NCBI RefSeq assembly: GCF_964204645.1
Contig: NC_134033.1
Location: 9,644,231-9,708,230, forward strand
DNA from: Tubulanus polymorphus
Lineage: Eukaryota > Nemertea > Palaeonemertea > Tubulaniformes > Tubulanidae
DNA: 64,000 bases
Direction: 5' to 3'
Below the pieces are notes generated by a model that was not told where the DNA came from, did no database searches, and saw only the letters and a program-made list of their open reading frames with translations. Position numbers and translations under genes: made by a program. How positions within the stretch are numbered: the first letter of the stretch is position 1; every line of letters begins with the position of its first letter. Positions 23,680 to 33,817 of the stretch are shown piece after piece.

Positions 23680-24430
23680 ACTACAAAATTTTCCAATACA
23701 ACCTCAAACGTTATTGAAAGGACCGTTAGGGGATTCTATTACATGTATTTACACTTCCATACTACAACTTCTCCAAGCCCCTCTTGCAGAATTCACAATC
23801 CTGGCGGTAATCGAACGTTGCCGGATCCCGGTAAAAGGTAGCGCCGTCATGGCAGTGCACGATGCCAAACTGGGCATCCGTCTGGACGGACTTGCCGATC
23901 TTCAAAACAATAAAGTTACGCGTCACGGTTGTCTTCTTGGTTGGTGCGGGTTACTTTACTGGAGCCTGAGGGACGTCCAGAATACAGGGCTTCGGACGAA
24001 ACCGGGAGGGAAATACGGGTACCTTGACCTTCCCCTTCTTAACTACTTCTGCGATCACGTCCTCGTGGTGATTAGCAAAGGTGTTGCCAACAGTTAACTC
24101 TTGCGGGCGCTTCCTAAGCGACGACTTCACTCTTAACGGGAGCGGGACTTATTTTCCGCTGGAACCTCGAGCCGCGGCTCGTGGCTGTCAGGGCCGACCT
24201 TCTTCCTCTTCGGAGACGGGCTTATAATCTCTAGAGACGACGTCTGCGACCACGACTTTCGCGCTCTCGCTTGGAGTCGTTGCATCGACTTCTACCAACG
24301 TTCTTTCGAACTAGAAGACGGTCTTCGTCGAACACATCTTTTCGCCTTATGCAACCACAGGTCCTCTTTCCTCCTGGCATGCGTAATAAACGTGCGTAAA
24401 ACGATAACATAACTTGCATAACGATAACAC
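23680..24430 (-). pseudogene. decayed coding-like stretch, family unknown
   Basis: On the minus strand the sequence stays open over most of about 24,140-23,700 with a single stop, giving protein-like text (for example TVGNTFANHHEDVIAEVVKK). An upstream frame near 24,290-24,200 contains a basic SPKRKKV word. GC content is higher than in the flanks. The + strand frame over the same DNA (23,630-24,097) is probably its shadow. I cannot name a family; a retroelement gag-like region is one possibility given the BEL fragments next to it. A 38 bp segment (23,899-23,936) is identical to one inside the BEL element. Confidence 0.35.
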
Positions 24431-24513
24431 AACACCCTACTTATCACACGCTTTAACTACTACAGTGGGGCTGCCCATTTATTCGGCCCACTCACCGAAC
24501 CCCTGTGGGTGAC

Positions 24514-24732
24514 TTACCCGCCTTCCTGACTTAGTAGTCTGAGGGGAATCACCCAATTAAATGTACGCATAATGTTGTCAACAAATGTAGTAGGCAACTG
24601 TTCTAATATGCGCAGAACAAGGATTTCACCATACAATTTCGTATCTTTACCAAGCGCGGATAAAGATCTAACGTAAGTTTGTATAACATAATAATAATGA
24701 CGGACAGACACAACGGTATGGTCTGGTGACAA
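24514..24732 (-). pseudogene. BEL/Pao gag fragment
   Basis: A 72-residue frame with TYVRSLSALGKDTKLYGEIL followed by a leucine-rich segment. It matches the central part of the BEL/Pao gag domain (DUF1759 type: HVRSL-LG, YG-ILV, KLP). It belongs to a different copy from the main element because that element carries its own gag at 28,948-29,703. Confidence 0.65.
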
Positions 24733-24744
24733 TCATGTCACGCT

Positions 24745-24870
24745 GCGAAGGTTTATGATCCTTTAGGTTATTTATCGCCGGTAGTGATCAACGCGAAAAT
24801 GTTAATTCAGGATCTGTGGAAATTCGCAGACTTGGGTTGGGAGGACGAGGTACCAACCGAAGTTCAGTAT
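24745..24870 (+). pseudogene. BEL/Pao reverse-transcriptase fragment, + strand
   Basis: The + strand reads AAKVYDPLGYLSPVV, then LIQDLWKFADLGWED. This is the conserved segment downstream of the YVDD motif in BEL/Pao reverse transcriptases (YDPLG-LSP). Orientation is opposite to the main BEL element, so it is a third, rearranged BEL piece. Confidence 0.7.
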
Positions 24871-24879
24871 CGATGGCGT

Positions 24880-25155
24880 TGATTACAGAAGATTTGGATG
24901 CAGCATCCCACTACCATTTCGCTCGTAAGCTGTTTGATACATTACCCACCGGCTCGTCCAACGCTGGTATCTTGAACAACGACGATATCTCCTATCTGTA
25001 TGTCAGGATTCTGATGTTGCCACTTTGATCTTTCCTGTAAACGAGTAATGCTTCCACACTTGCTCAGTGACGAAATTTACTCTTTTCCATCGACCTCTAT
25101 AGATATCATTTTCGGTAATTAAGCTTGTGTCGGTTTCAACCTTAGTTAAACCCAT
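24880..25155 (-). pseudogene. BEL C-terminal domain, broken
   Basis: On the minus strand near 25,005-24,950 the text QIGDIVVVQDTSVGRAGG resembles the -KVGD-VLV-D---R--W- pattern of the domain after BEL integrase. Stops follow, and beyond about 24,880 it meets the + strand RT fragment. Confidence 0.5.
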
Positions 25156-26213
25156 TTAATGATTCGGGGTAATGGCAACTACTGTTGTGTCTTCACATGA
25201 CGATGCGGTCAGTGGTCGGCTGTTCATTATCCATTCTACTTTGACAAGAACGGTCCTCAGCTCTTCCTCAGATAGTGTCTGTCTATTTATCAGTCCGTAC
25301 ACAATCTTTCGTACGGACCTGATTTGTCTCTCGTAGTGACCTCCCATGTGACTAGACAACGCTGGATTAAATTTCCATTCTATGTCATCTTTTGTCAATT
25401 TTTCTTCAATGAGTAACTGCTTGTTCATTTCAAGTAAGTCTTTTCGCATTTCTTTACACGCTCCGATCAAGTTTGTACCATTGTCGGACCGTAATATTTT
25501 CGGTCTGCCTCTTCTATTAACAAATCTTCTTATGGCTAGTAAACACGACTGGGTATCCAATCTACGCGCTAACTCAAGGTGAATTGCTCTTGTAAAATTA
25601 GATGAGAAAAACACTCCATACCGCTTCTCTTCACGCCGTCCGATTATCACGCGCAATGGTCCAAAGTAGTCGATACTCGAATTTTCGAATGCGTGCGTAG
25701 CAGATGTTCGGTCTTTTGGTAAGACTCCCATCTTCTGCGTCTCTAACCGTGCCTGGTATTTTCTACATATGGTGCAATCTTTTAGGAGTTTTCTTACGAC
25801 ATTCGTCAGGCCAATTATCCGATACTGCTCTCTCAATTTCGAGATGTTATGGTTTCTTCCAACATGACCTTCCATACAATGGGTTCTACGGATAAGTTTG
25901 CTGACCAACGGACAATAATCGGGTGTTTACCCTCGTGTGGGAGCAAACTATCATTCAATCTTCCACCAACTCGTAGGATGCCGCATTCGTCGATCTCGGG
26001 CATAGCTTTCTTAGGGGGCTACTCTTCCATACGGGTTGGTGTCGGTTTTAACACTTTCAATTCATTCGTAAAGTGTTTTCGTTGAATGGCTCGAATAACT
26101 GCTTCTTTAGCCTCCCGTCGAATATTCACAGGACTTAATCCGTCGGAGGATTTCTTTCCAACCACAATCTCAACAAAAGTAAGGATCTTCTCCCATTCAG
26201 ATATTCGATTCAA
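25156..26213 (-). pseudogene. BEL integrase
   Basis: The block 25,908-25,156 (250 codons) carries the zinc-binding HHCC module (TH...GHVG, CTICRK), then the catalytic core: SIDYFGP (first Asp), LRSDNGTNLIGA (second Asp) and MGGHYERQIRS (Glu). ILNSRPL-type WIMNSRPLTA follows. The block 26,213-26,019 is the connector ahead of it. Integrase inserts the cDNA copy. The core motifs are intact in this copy, but a frame change before it separates it from RT. Confidence 0.88.
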
Positions 26214-26819
26214 TATTTCGATTGTGGCTTCGACGCCTTCAATATCGGTCGTTGGTTGCTCATCCGTGATGATGCGATAAAGCGTCGGCTGTGCAGACGT
26301 TTCTTCAACTGGCCAATCTGTTTCCGGTAACGCTAAGTATTTTGGTCCTTGTTGCCACAGAGTACCAGCTAGTTCTTTCGCGTTAACTCCTCTGGACGCA
26401 AGATTTTCCTTTCCTGGGACATGTTTCCAGTCTTCGACATGGGTAAGTGTTAAGATCTTTCCAATTCGGTTCCTGACGAAGACTGACGTTCTTATGGTGT
26501 CACTTCTTAAGTAATCCAGGACAATTCTACTGTCCGTCCAATTTGTGCTTTTCTGTAGTGGTAGTCGTAGTTCTTTCTTGAGCTTTGCTGTTGTTCAAGG
26601 TCCTAGAACTGCTGCTACAAGCTCTGCTCTTGGTATGGTTTCTCCTTTGAGAGGATTTACCCTCGATCTTGCATAAACCAGCTTGACTTCTGTTTTGTTC
26701 GTGTTTTTGGTTCGGATGTAAGCGATAGCTCCGTGTGCCTTTTCTGATGCATCGCTTAACACATGAAGCTGGTATGTGTCACTGGTATGTGGACTGTGAC
26801 TGGTGATGCATCTTTCAAA
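26214..26819 (-). pseudogene. BEL RNase H region
   Basis: The minus strand reads through AYIRTKNTNK-like residues, then a WTDS word (aspartate after the RNase H strand), LDYLRSDTIRTSVFVRNRI and HVPGKENLASRG, the order found in the RNase H-like region between RT and integrase of BEL/Pao elements. Short frame breaks are present. Confidence 0.7.
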
Positions 26820-28167
26820 TTAAATTTCGGTTACGGCTTGAGTCCCGTCTCTCCATGTCATCCACTGTTTGAGTTGTTCATCGGGAATCGGGTCATCCCA
26901 AGTCAGCTTCAGCTTACAGAGGTACTGTGCTAGTATTCGACAATTAAGTATCCATGGTGATACTAGCCCGTATGGATCAAATAGTTTGGTCATATTTGAT
27001 ATCAGTTCTCTTCTTGTCTTAACGGTCTTCAAATCTGGTGCTCGATAGGTAAGTTTGTCGGTTTGCGGTTTCCACTTCATTCCCAGCGTGGGGTGTTCGC
27101 TGGAGTCTTCCTTTCCTACGTTTATGTCGCTTCCTGCAGCAGCTCTCCGATCCTCGGGTATGTCGTCCAACACTTCTGGGTCTGTACTTGCGTACCTTCT
27201 CACTGGAAAGCCGTAGCGATCGGATGCTTCATGAACAACCGTTACTTCTTTCTGTGCGCTCTGTGCATGCGTCCAGGAATTCAAATTATCGTCGACGTAG
27301 AATGCCTGGGTTGCTGCTTTACAGATCTCTTTATCTCCATGGCGCGACTGTTCTACTAAGCCGTGTCTCAGTACGTGGCAATTGCTGGTGACGGTCTAGA
27401 TCCAAATGGATGCACGGTCCATCTCCACTCTTCAGTATTTCCTAAATCATCTATCCATAAGAGTCTGTATACCAATTCCGATCTTTAGGGGATACTTAAA
27501 TTTGATGAAACATTCCCTGAATGTCGCTGCTTACAGCGACTGGATATTCCCTGAATCTTATCAGGACTCCATCCAGTCTGTTGGTGAGATCAGGTCCTTT
27601 CATCAGAAAGTTATTCAAGGAGATGCCGTTTTGCTGCGCTGCTCTGTCTTCAAAACAATAAAGTTACGCGTCACGGTTGTCTTCAATTCGTCGTTTGGAA
27701 CTGCGGTTTTGGTTCGATACTCCATGGTGAGGTAAATACCACTTTTCAATTTCTTCGTTCGGGACCCTCTCGATGTATCCCTTTTTCTTGAGTTCTGTCA
27801 TCTGCTCGTGGTACTCTTCACTGAATTTCTCATTCCTATTCATTCGTTTAATTACTCCCATCAGTCTCCTTTCAGCCATCAGTCTACTATTGGGTATAGG
27901 TGGCAATGGCCTTTATAGCGGTATTCCTACTTCATAGCGATCACCAGTGTAGTGTTTGACAGCTTCTTTGGTTTGCATGAAGCGTTTTTCTTCTGGAGAG
28001 ATTTGAACCTCTTCACCAAGCGATCCTTCATCGAACTCTCGGGAGAAGTGTGCATTAATGTTCTTGTTTGGATCATCTATCGAAATTTTATTGACTGAGG
28101 TGGATCTGTACGCCGACCGACCCATCTGGACTGGCCCAAGTAGTGTCCAGCCAATTGCTGTTCGCAT
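26820..28167 (-). pseudogene. BEL reverse transcriptase
   Basis: Blocks 28,167-27,913 and 27,906-27,664 are in one frame interrupted by a stop, and carry the connector (MTELKKKGYIERV, WYLPHHGV). The first palm motif appears as [13 protein letters not shown] near 27,530, the catalytic FYVDDNLNSW near 27,290, and LFDPYGLVSPWILNCRI in the block 27,284-26,820. The frame changes several times. A 38 bp insertion (27,647-27,684) lies between the PHHGV and first palm motif. Confidence 0.85.
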
Positions 28168-28890
28168 AGCATAGGTCCTTCTCGTTCTGTGGGAATTATC
28201 TCAATTGGTCGTATTGCTTCCGGTACATTCGCGCCTAAGAGTAATCCGACTGGAGCGTCTACAAATTTCAAATCGACGTTTCTCGACCGATGATACTTCG
28301 AGACATCCTTTACGGTTGCTATTTCCTTCCTGTTAATATAATAATAATATAATACGGTGGGATGGGTGTAGAGCTCGTGGAGTTTGACCCAATTCCCTCC
28401 TGCTAGGCCTCGTACTTCCAAGTTTCGGATCTTTCTTGCTTCAATTTTGCTGTTTGTCTGTAACATGGTAGACAGATCGAAGGTCGTGGCTTGTCCTCTC
28501 AGCCCCATCTTCTTAGCCAAAGCATCAGTGATAAAGCTGGCCCCGGCCCCAGTATCAAGGAATGCGTTCGTAGTAATTTCGACTCCATTGTCCAGACTAC
28601 GAAGTTTCACCGGTAATACAGCCATAGCTATAGTCCCTTGAGACCCAACTCTTCTTGAGTAAACAGGTTCAGGTGCATCGCGTGCCGCTTGTTGGCCATG
28701 CTTCGTTGGTTCTACTTTGCTGTTTTCTTGTTTCTTCATTACCGGACAATCTCTAATCATGTGCCCTCGTTCTAGGCACTTATAACATCGGCCTATTCGG
28801 TCAGTTCTTGTCAATCGCTTCAATTTCCAACACTCCTGGAGCAAGTGACCTCCCTTGCAGTGATGGCAGTATTAATTTCGTTCATTGGAC
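28077..28890 (-). pseudogene. BEL zinc knuckles and aspartic protease
   Basis: The minus strand carries two CCHC knuckles: CHHCKGGHLLQEC near 28,870 (another frame) and CYKCLERGHMIRDC near 28,790. These bind nucleic acid. Further on is the retropepsin active site FLDTGAGASFI (Asp-Thr-Gly) near 28,560 and the LGANVPEAIRP segment typical of the end of BEL proteases. A frame change near 28,170 separates it from the RT part. Confidence 0.85.
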
Positions 28891-28947
28891 GCTACGTTAT
28901 ATACGGGTCTTAGATTTGGTCGCTGATTCTTCCATGTTGATTTAGCT

Positions 28948-29703
28948 TCATCTTCTTGGGTCAAATGTTACCAAGTCTTCGTATCTTGCTGGATATCCAG
29001 TCTTACTGAAGATATCCGTATCCCGTCTGATCCATTTATATCGTAGGCAATCTGGTAACTTGTCGACAATCTGGTTCATTGTTGTTGGATGTTCTAGCTC
29101 TGTTAACCGCCCTAGCCCCTTTAATGCGTTGAAGCTATCTCTTAGAAGAATAGCATATCTGTCCATCTCGACTGGCGCTTTCATAGATCGTCTAGGCCAG
29201 GCTTTCAACTTTTTTACGTATGCTCGACTTGTGTCATATGGAGCGCCATAACTGGCTTCCAACAGACTCATTGCCTCATTGTAACCTTTATTTGGTGAAG
29301 GGTGAACACAGCCACGTACATGTGAAGTACCAGTTGTAAAGGCCCTTAACTGTGTCAACCTCTCTCTGTCGGTGTCCGTCGATTTCGCTACATATTCTTC
29401 AAAATCAATCAGGAATTCAAGAAACCTTGTTTCATCACCGTTAAATTTCTCTGGTTCGGATTTCGGAAGACGCATCTGCTTTGTCAAGTCTCGTTGTGTG
29501 TCTGCAATGGCCGAAAGTGCCCGTTCGGTAGCCTGTGTCATGGTTGTAGCGTGGGATGATCCGCTGACGTCAACAGCTACGTCATGGTAATCGGTTCTGC
29601 CATTTCTTGGCACCGGCTCAGCTCGGCTGGTCTCTCTAGTTAATGACTCAACTTGTGGTGTCACTGCTGATGGTAGGTCAGATATACCTTCAACCCTTGG
29701 CAT
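28948..29703 (-). pseudogene. BEL gag (DUF1759-type domain)
   Basis: A 251-codon frame with LPKSEPEKFNGDETRFLEFL, then RLTQLRAFTTG, then YNEAMSLLEASYG, and a later MDRYAILLRDSFNALKGLG and LPDCLRYKW. These are the ordered signatures of the BEL/Pao gag domain, which packages element RNA. It ends in a frame break before the zinc knuckles. Confidence 0.85.
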
Positions 29704-29718
29704 TTCTGGTGGTGATGA

Positions 29719-30249
29719 CTACGGTGGTGAAGTCTCCCTTTCTATGTCTGCTACTCTGTCTGTGATGGTCTCAGCTCTGGGTGTAGACGTATTGGTAGGC
29801 ATTGAAGTTATTCGTTTTGGTAGAAATGGGACTGCGTCTGGGTGAAGTTCACTTCTCTGTGGTATTTCTATAATCGTATCACCTTCCATTTCAGCCATCG
29901 ACGCAATCCAACCTGTGACCTCCGCTCGAAACTGCTCATACCCATCAGTTGTAGAGTCACAATATTCCTGGTCAGTTTCACGTTGTTTTATGGTTAGCTT
30001 AGCTTCGAGTTGGTAGTTTGTGTGACACTTGAGAAATTTCACAACCAGTTCATCGTACTTATTCAATTCGTGTTCGACTCTTTTCGTATCAAGACATGTT
30101 TCCATTAATCTTTGAAGCAAGTTTTTCTTTGCGGTAACGCGCCCGGTTAAAAGGCAGACCGACTGTGTTTCAACTGCTTCATATCTTCTTCTTTGTCTAA
30201 TTTGCTTGTCGCTACTCGTCTGGTCGGCCTCCCTAGTGGAAGGGCTCAC
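29719..30249 (-). pseudogene. BEL gag N-terminal region
   Basis: A 176-codon frame rich in charged residues, with the coiled-coil-like N-terminal region typical of BEL gag (LLQRLMETCLD, KFLKCHTNYQLEAK). It ends at a TAG that is in frame with the next block at 29,703, so a single nonsense codon divides one original gag frame. Confidence 0.7.
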
Positions 30250-30350
30250 GATTAATGCTGAATCTTAATTTTCATCGGTTTCAATTTCTCTTGTCAGCAT
30301 CTTGACTGCTCACTAGAGTTTTCGGTGTTGCTCATGATTAAATCTATATC

Positions 30351-30879
30351 ACCCTTTGGAGGCCTCACGTAGTGCTTCCGAAATTATGTAACTGGGTGTT
30401 CTGGTTGATGGTGTGAAAAGTAATAAACTTTACTCACAGTTCTTCGATGTTTATTTTCTAATGGGTTCGTGGTCCATGGTCCAATCCGTTTACATACAGC
30501 AGTCTTCCTCCGTTCCAAAACATATCAGTGTAGTTGGCTCCATTAATGCGAAGAAGACCTTTCTTTAGGATTTATATTGGATTTTAATATCGAGACATAA
30601 GGAACATGTAATGATGAAATGCTGATCTGAAATTAATAACATATGGAATTTAAACTCTGATCTTAAATAAATTTGAACACTGATCTTAGATTAATTTCCT
30701 ATTTAAATCATTAATTATCAAATATAATAGAATACAAATTAAGTGGTCAAACTTACATGTTTTTTGACCAATATATTCTCCTCAATACTCGTTTAATTGC
30801 ATGAAATCTAATCTCTAAAAAGAATCGACGTGTCGCTCGTTGTATCTACAAAAGCTCTCATCCTAGATTTTGTTGGTTA
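30351..30879. other. AT-rich stretch, possible BEL 5' LTR
   Basis: It lies just upstream (minus strand) of the BEL gag. It is non-coding and AT-rich. I could not find a second copy at the other end of the element, nor a TGG primer-binding site, so LTR boundaries are not called. Confidence 0.35.
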
Positions 30880-31850
30880 CACGTGATCAGGCTCTCGATG
30901 AGCTATTCGTACCACTAACACCGTACCATCCTTCGCCCTACGTCTTTACAGTGCGGCTTCTACCGATCCAAGTGCACGACTTTGACCGTCACATTTGGCA
31001 TGGACATACGGAAAGTAACGTCACTCAACACGTCAAGGACCTTACATGGCCCGATCCAATGCGGCCACAACTTTGGTGATTTCCCCTCAGGTACTGCCGG
31101 AGAGTGGGGCCAGACCTTCGCTCTCTCATAAGCCAAAGACAATCCCTCTCGAAGCTCCTTAGCATACAAATTACTTTCCTAGACGGGAAGCAACGGCCGA
31201 CCTGACTGCAGGTCCAAAAGCATATGGACTTCTCGGCCAAACACAAGGAAGTTTGGGGTTAATCCCGATGCACCGTGTCGTGCGGCTCTATAAGCCATCG
31301 TAACAAACGGAAACTGAGGTCCCAGTCATCCTGGCTCGACTCAACTACGAGCGTTAACTCCGACAACAGGGTACGATGAAACCTTTCTACGACACCGTCA
31401 AGACCATGGGTGGTAAGCTGTAGTGCGAGTTTGCTGAATCGCCCGCAGTTTGCACACACTTCTCTAAATAACTTCGACATAAAGTTGCTCCCTTGATCCG
31501 AGTGCAGAAACTCCAGGAATACCTAGTCGGGCTAAGAAATCCCGTGTCAACAAATCGGCAACGGTTGACGCCTCTTTATTGGGAATAGGGAAGGCCTCCA
31601 CCCACTTGGTGAATTAATCGGCTACTACTAACATAGCCACATTCCCACGTCCGTTTCCGGGATTCTTACCCGCTACACACTCCTGAAACTGCCGGCACCA
31701 CAACCTGATATCAAACTCAATCTCACACCAAAAGTATCGTGCATGAACATTAGTCAACGCACGTTTTATCCCGAAATGACCGGAAGTTTGGGAACCATGG
31801 AAATTCAGTGAGACTTCAACTCTATACACTCTTGGCAATACGGGATATCG
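30880..31850 (-). pseudogene. Gypsy-type integrase region, decayed
   Basis: Minus-strand fragments in order: 31,838-31,614 with the zinc-binding part (SGHFGIKRAL, RYFWCEIEFDIRLWCRQFQEC), 31,480-31,259 with HGLDGVVERFHRTLLSEL (catalytic Glu helix), and 31,169-30,960 with LWPHWIGPCKVLDVLSDVTF and VKVVHLDR, the chromo/GPY-like C-terminal domain. Frame breaks and stops are frequent. No RT, gag or LTR was identified, so it is a truncated Ty3/Gypsy piece. Confidence 0.8.
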
Positions 31851-32416
31851 ACAAATTTTAGTTCTGGATTTTCTAGTTTGATGGCGCTAGTTAGAACCGG
31901 AAGTTGGAACCTAAATCCGCCATGTTTTAGTTCATTTGCAATAGAAATTTCTCGGTTCAAGCATTGGGAGAGCGTTTTCTTACTTACTATACATCTACAA
32001 GGTGAATCCTTTAAATATGATATCCTCACAACACATCAGATACGATGAAACATCACTTTACAGCTATATATTTCTTATAAATGTTTTGAAATTACCAAAA
32101 AAAACACAAACTCAGCCTAAAGTCTGAAAATTGCAGACGAGGGGAAGACTGGTTGCCGATCTTCCCTTGGTGGCAGCACATGACCGTACAAAACATTTGT
32201 TGCGGGCTACAGATATATCGGGTTCGAGCCCCGGCATTTTCAGCTTTAATTTATTGGTTATCATGTCGTGCGGATCTTCGCTCGTCAAAATAACCGAAAA
32301 AGATGTTTCAGAATATGGAAGACGAAAATACAATACAATATTCTAAGATTTATTTTCAAATACCATATATGCGCAGTTCGAGTCTCATTATATGTATTTT
32401 TCTTGCAGTTTCGAAT
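31851..32416. other. non-coding gap with tRNA-like B box
   Basis: A GGGTTCGAGCCCCGG word at 32,220-32,234 (+ strand) matches a tRNA B box with its closing stem, and a TGGTGGCAGCA word about 50 bases upstream resembles an A box. This is compatible with a tRNA-derived SINE or tRNA pseudogene; no full cloverleaf was drawn. The rest shows nothing. Confidence 0.4.
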
Positions 32417-32988
32417 ATGCCGAAATTAACATGTGCTTTATTTGGATGTTCGAACTCATCTCGGAAACTAACGCAGTGGAGAAAAAGAAATGTTTACAAC
32501 ACAATGATCTCCATTCACGGTGCTCTTGTACCCCACCGTTCACGTTATTCAAATTTCCGAAATTAGGTTACGAAACGAAAATTTGGATTAGATTAATTAA
32601 CAGAAAAGAATGGACCCCAGCACCAAGTAATCGGATATGTCCCTATCATTTTCCCGAAGGACAACCACCCGTACCCAATTAAACATTTAGGGTATGAATT
32701 TGCTGCCAGACCAACAGCAAGATCTAGTACCATAAAACTGATTAAGTTAAACGATGCGTGCTCATCACATGTTGGTTTAGAAAGCACAGTTTCATCCGAC
32801 GTAGAAAGGGAGTCTTTAATATACTCCAAGAGCGAGGATACTGTAGGAGCAGACGTCCTGGAATCGACGGTCGAGGAATCAGCAGAAATCTCCGAAAATC
32901 GAGAAGTAGTTGCCGATATAGTAACAGCAGCAGTAACAACAAGTGCAGAGACGAAATCCATTAACAAACCAATTTTCATTAAAGTTTA
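32417..32988 (+). pseudogene. THAP-domain gene, frameshifted
   Basis: It starts with MPKLTCALFGC, the first cysteine pair of a THAP zinc finger. The remainder of the finger is in another frame: TPPFTLFKFPK, then KIWIRLINRKEW, then NRICPYHF (the C-x2-H pair). After a further frame change near 32,670 the frame continues with HPYPIKHLGYE, a PxxxLGY segment that often follows THAP domains, then an acidic Ser/Thr/Glu-rich tail ending at 32,988. THAP fingers bind DNA and occur in P-element-type transposases and in other transposon genes. Two frameshifts make it a pseudogene, or one boundary is an unrecognised intron. The YqaJ gene at 38,739-39,452 may be its displaced downstream part. Confidence 0.75.
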
Positions 32989-33160
32989 AGTCAAAACAGC
33001 AAGAAATTACAACAAACAGTTTGGTTTTGAAAGACTTGCTGAAGAAATGTGCATTATATTAAGTATTATACTGGCATCAGAAAAAAAACGTTCAATGGAT
33101 TATTTTCTTTGTTTGAAAAACCAGTTGAAACTATAAGAATGTGACATGGAAGTGCACTCT

Positions 33161-33317
33161 TTGAGTAATAGGGAATAAGTTGTTTCATACCAAAGGTCGA
33201 AAGGTCGAGCTCATAAAAAATGAAAAAATAAATTCTCGCACGCTCGAATTTATTTTTTCATTTTTTATGAGCACCTTCAACCTTTGATATGAAACAACTT
33301 ATTCCCTATTACTCAAA
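33161..33317. repeat. palindromic terminus 1 of the Polinton-like DNA
   Basis: A near-perfect inverted repeat: left arm 33,161-33,235, loop TCGCACGCTC (33,236-33,245), right arm 33,246-33,317. The outer end reads AGTAATAGGGAATAAG. The inner part shares AAAGGTCGAA, GGTCGAGCTCAT and AAAAAA with the palindrome at 39,656-40,059. It sits exactly where GC-richer flank changes to AT-rich Polinton sequence, so I interpret it as the terminal inverted repeat region of that element. A separate fold-back transposon is an alternative. Confidence 0.85.
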
Positions 33318-33411
33318 ATATTCATACTTATAGACATAATTTACATGAATTTCATATAAGTAATAAGAAAAGTGGGGTTTCAGGCCAGAGGGCGGAGGGC
33401 GAGCCATTATA

Positions 33412-33435
33412 GATAGATAGATAGATAGATAGATA
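33412..33435. repeat. (GATA)n microsatellite
   Basis: Six tandem TAGA units beside the shared terminal sequence. Confidence 0.9.
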
Positions 33436-33545
33436 TATTTTAAACATATTTCAATATTTATATTTGTATGAGTTAGATTTTTAAACATTAAAAGTGTCAG
33501 TAAAGTGTGATTGAAATAATTCATATCTAAATCATTGAATAACAT
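33436..33545. repeat. terminal sequence shared by pieces A and B
   Basis: The run with CAATATTTATATTTGTATG, AGTTAGATTTTTAAACATT and GTGATTGAAATAATTCATAT is nearly identical to 40,150-40,250. It is the inner part of the terminal inverted repeat. It contains no gene; the downstream stretch to 33,818 is coding-like but broken by stops. Confidence 0.8.
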
Positions 33546-33817
33546 ATAAATGAATAACTTCTAACATCAATTTTAATAACAAATTTAGTATTAAAATGGA
33601 AACAAAAGTACTACCGTCCGATATGTAATATCAATATAGATAAATCTCAAAAAGCAAGACACAATAAAACTAAAACACATTAAGAAAATAAATTAAAGTT
33701 AAAATATAAAGATGATATATTAGAAACTAAATTAGATGAATTAAACTGATAAAAGATATTATAAAGAACATTTAAAATCCAAAAATCATATTAGAAATAA
33801 GAATAATGATATTTTAG

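Larger units (their letters stand above)
24880..30350 (-). mobile_element. BEL/Pao LTR retrotransposon, nearly complete but mutated
   Basis: On the minus strand, from 30,249 down to about 24,900, the full BEL gene order is present: gag, CCHC zinc knuckles, aspartic protease, reverse transcriptase (YVDD), RNase H, integrase and the C-terminal domain. Frame breaks and in-frame stops in most domains make it non-autonomous. A pair of matching LTRs was not found: sequence above 30,350 is AT-rich and could be the 5' LTR, while the 3' side is fused to other BEL fragments near 24,900. The element probably lost its 3' LTR. Confidence 0.85.

Noticed and set aside
23630-24097. 155-codon + frame after the poly-C run
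   Set aside because: The minus strand of the same DNA looks more protein-like, and the + frame starts in the homopolymer.
32593-32979. 128-codon minus-strand frame
   Set aside because: Antisense to the THAP gene's acidic tail, which reads better on +.
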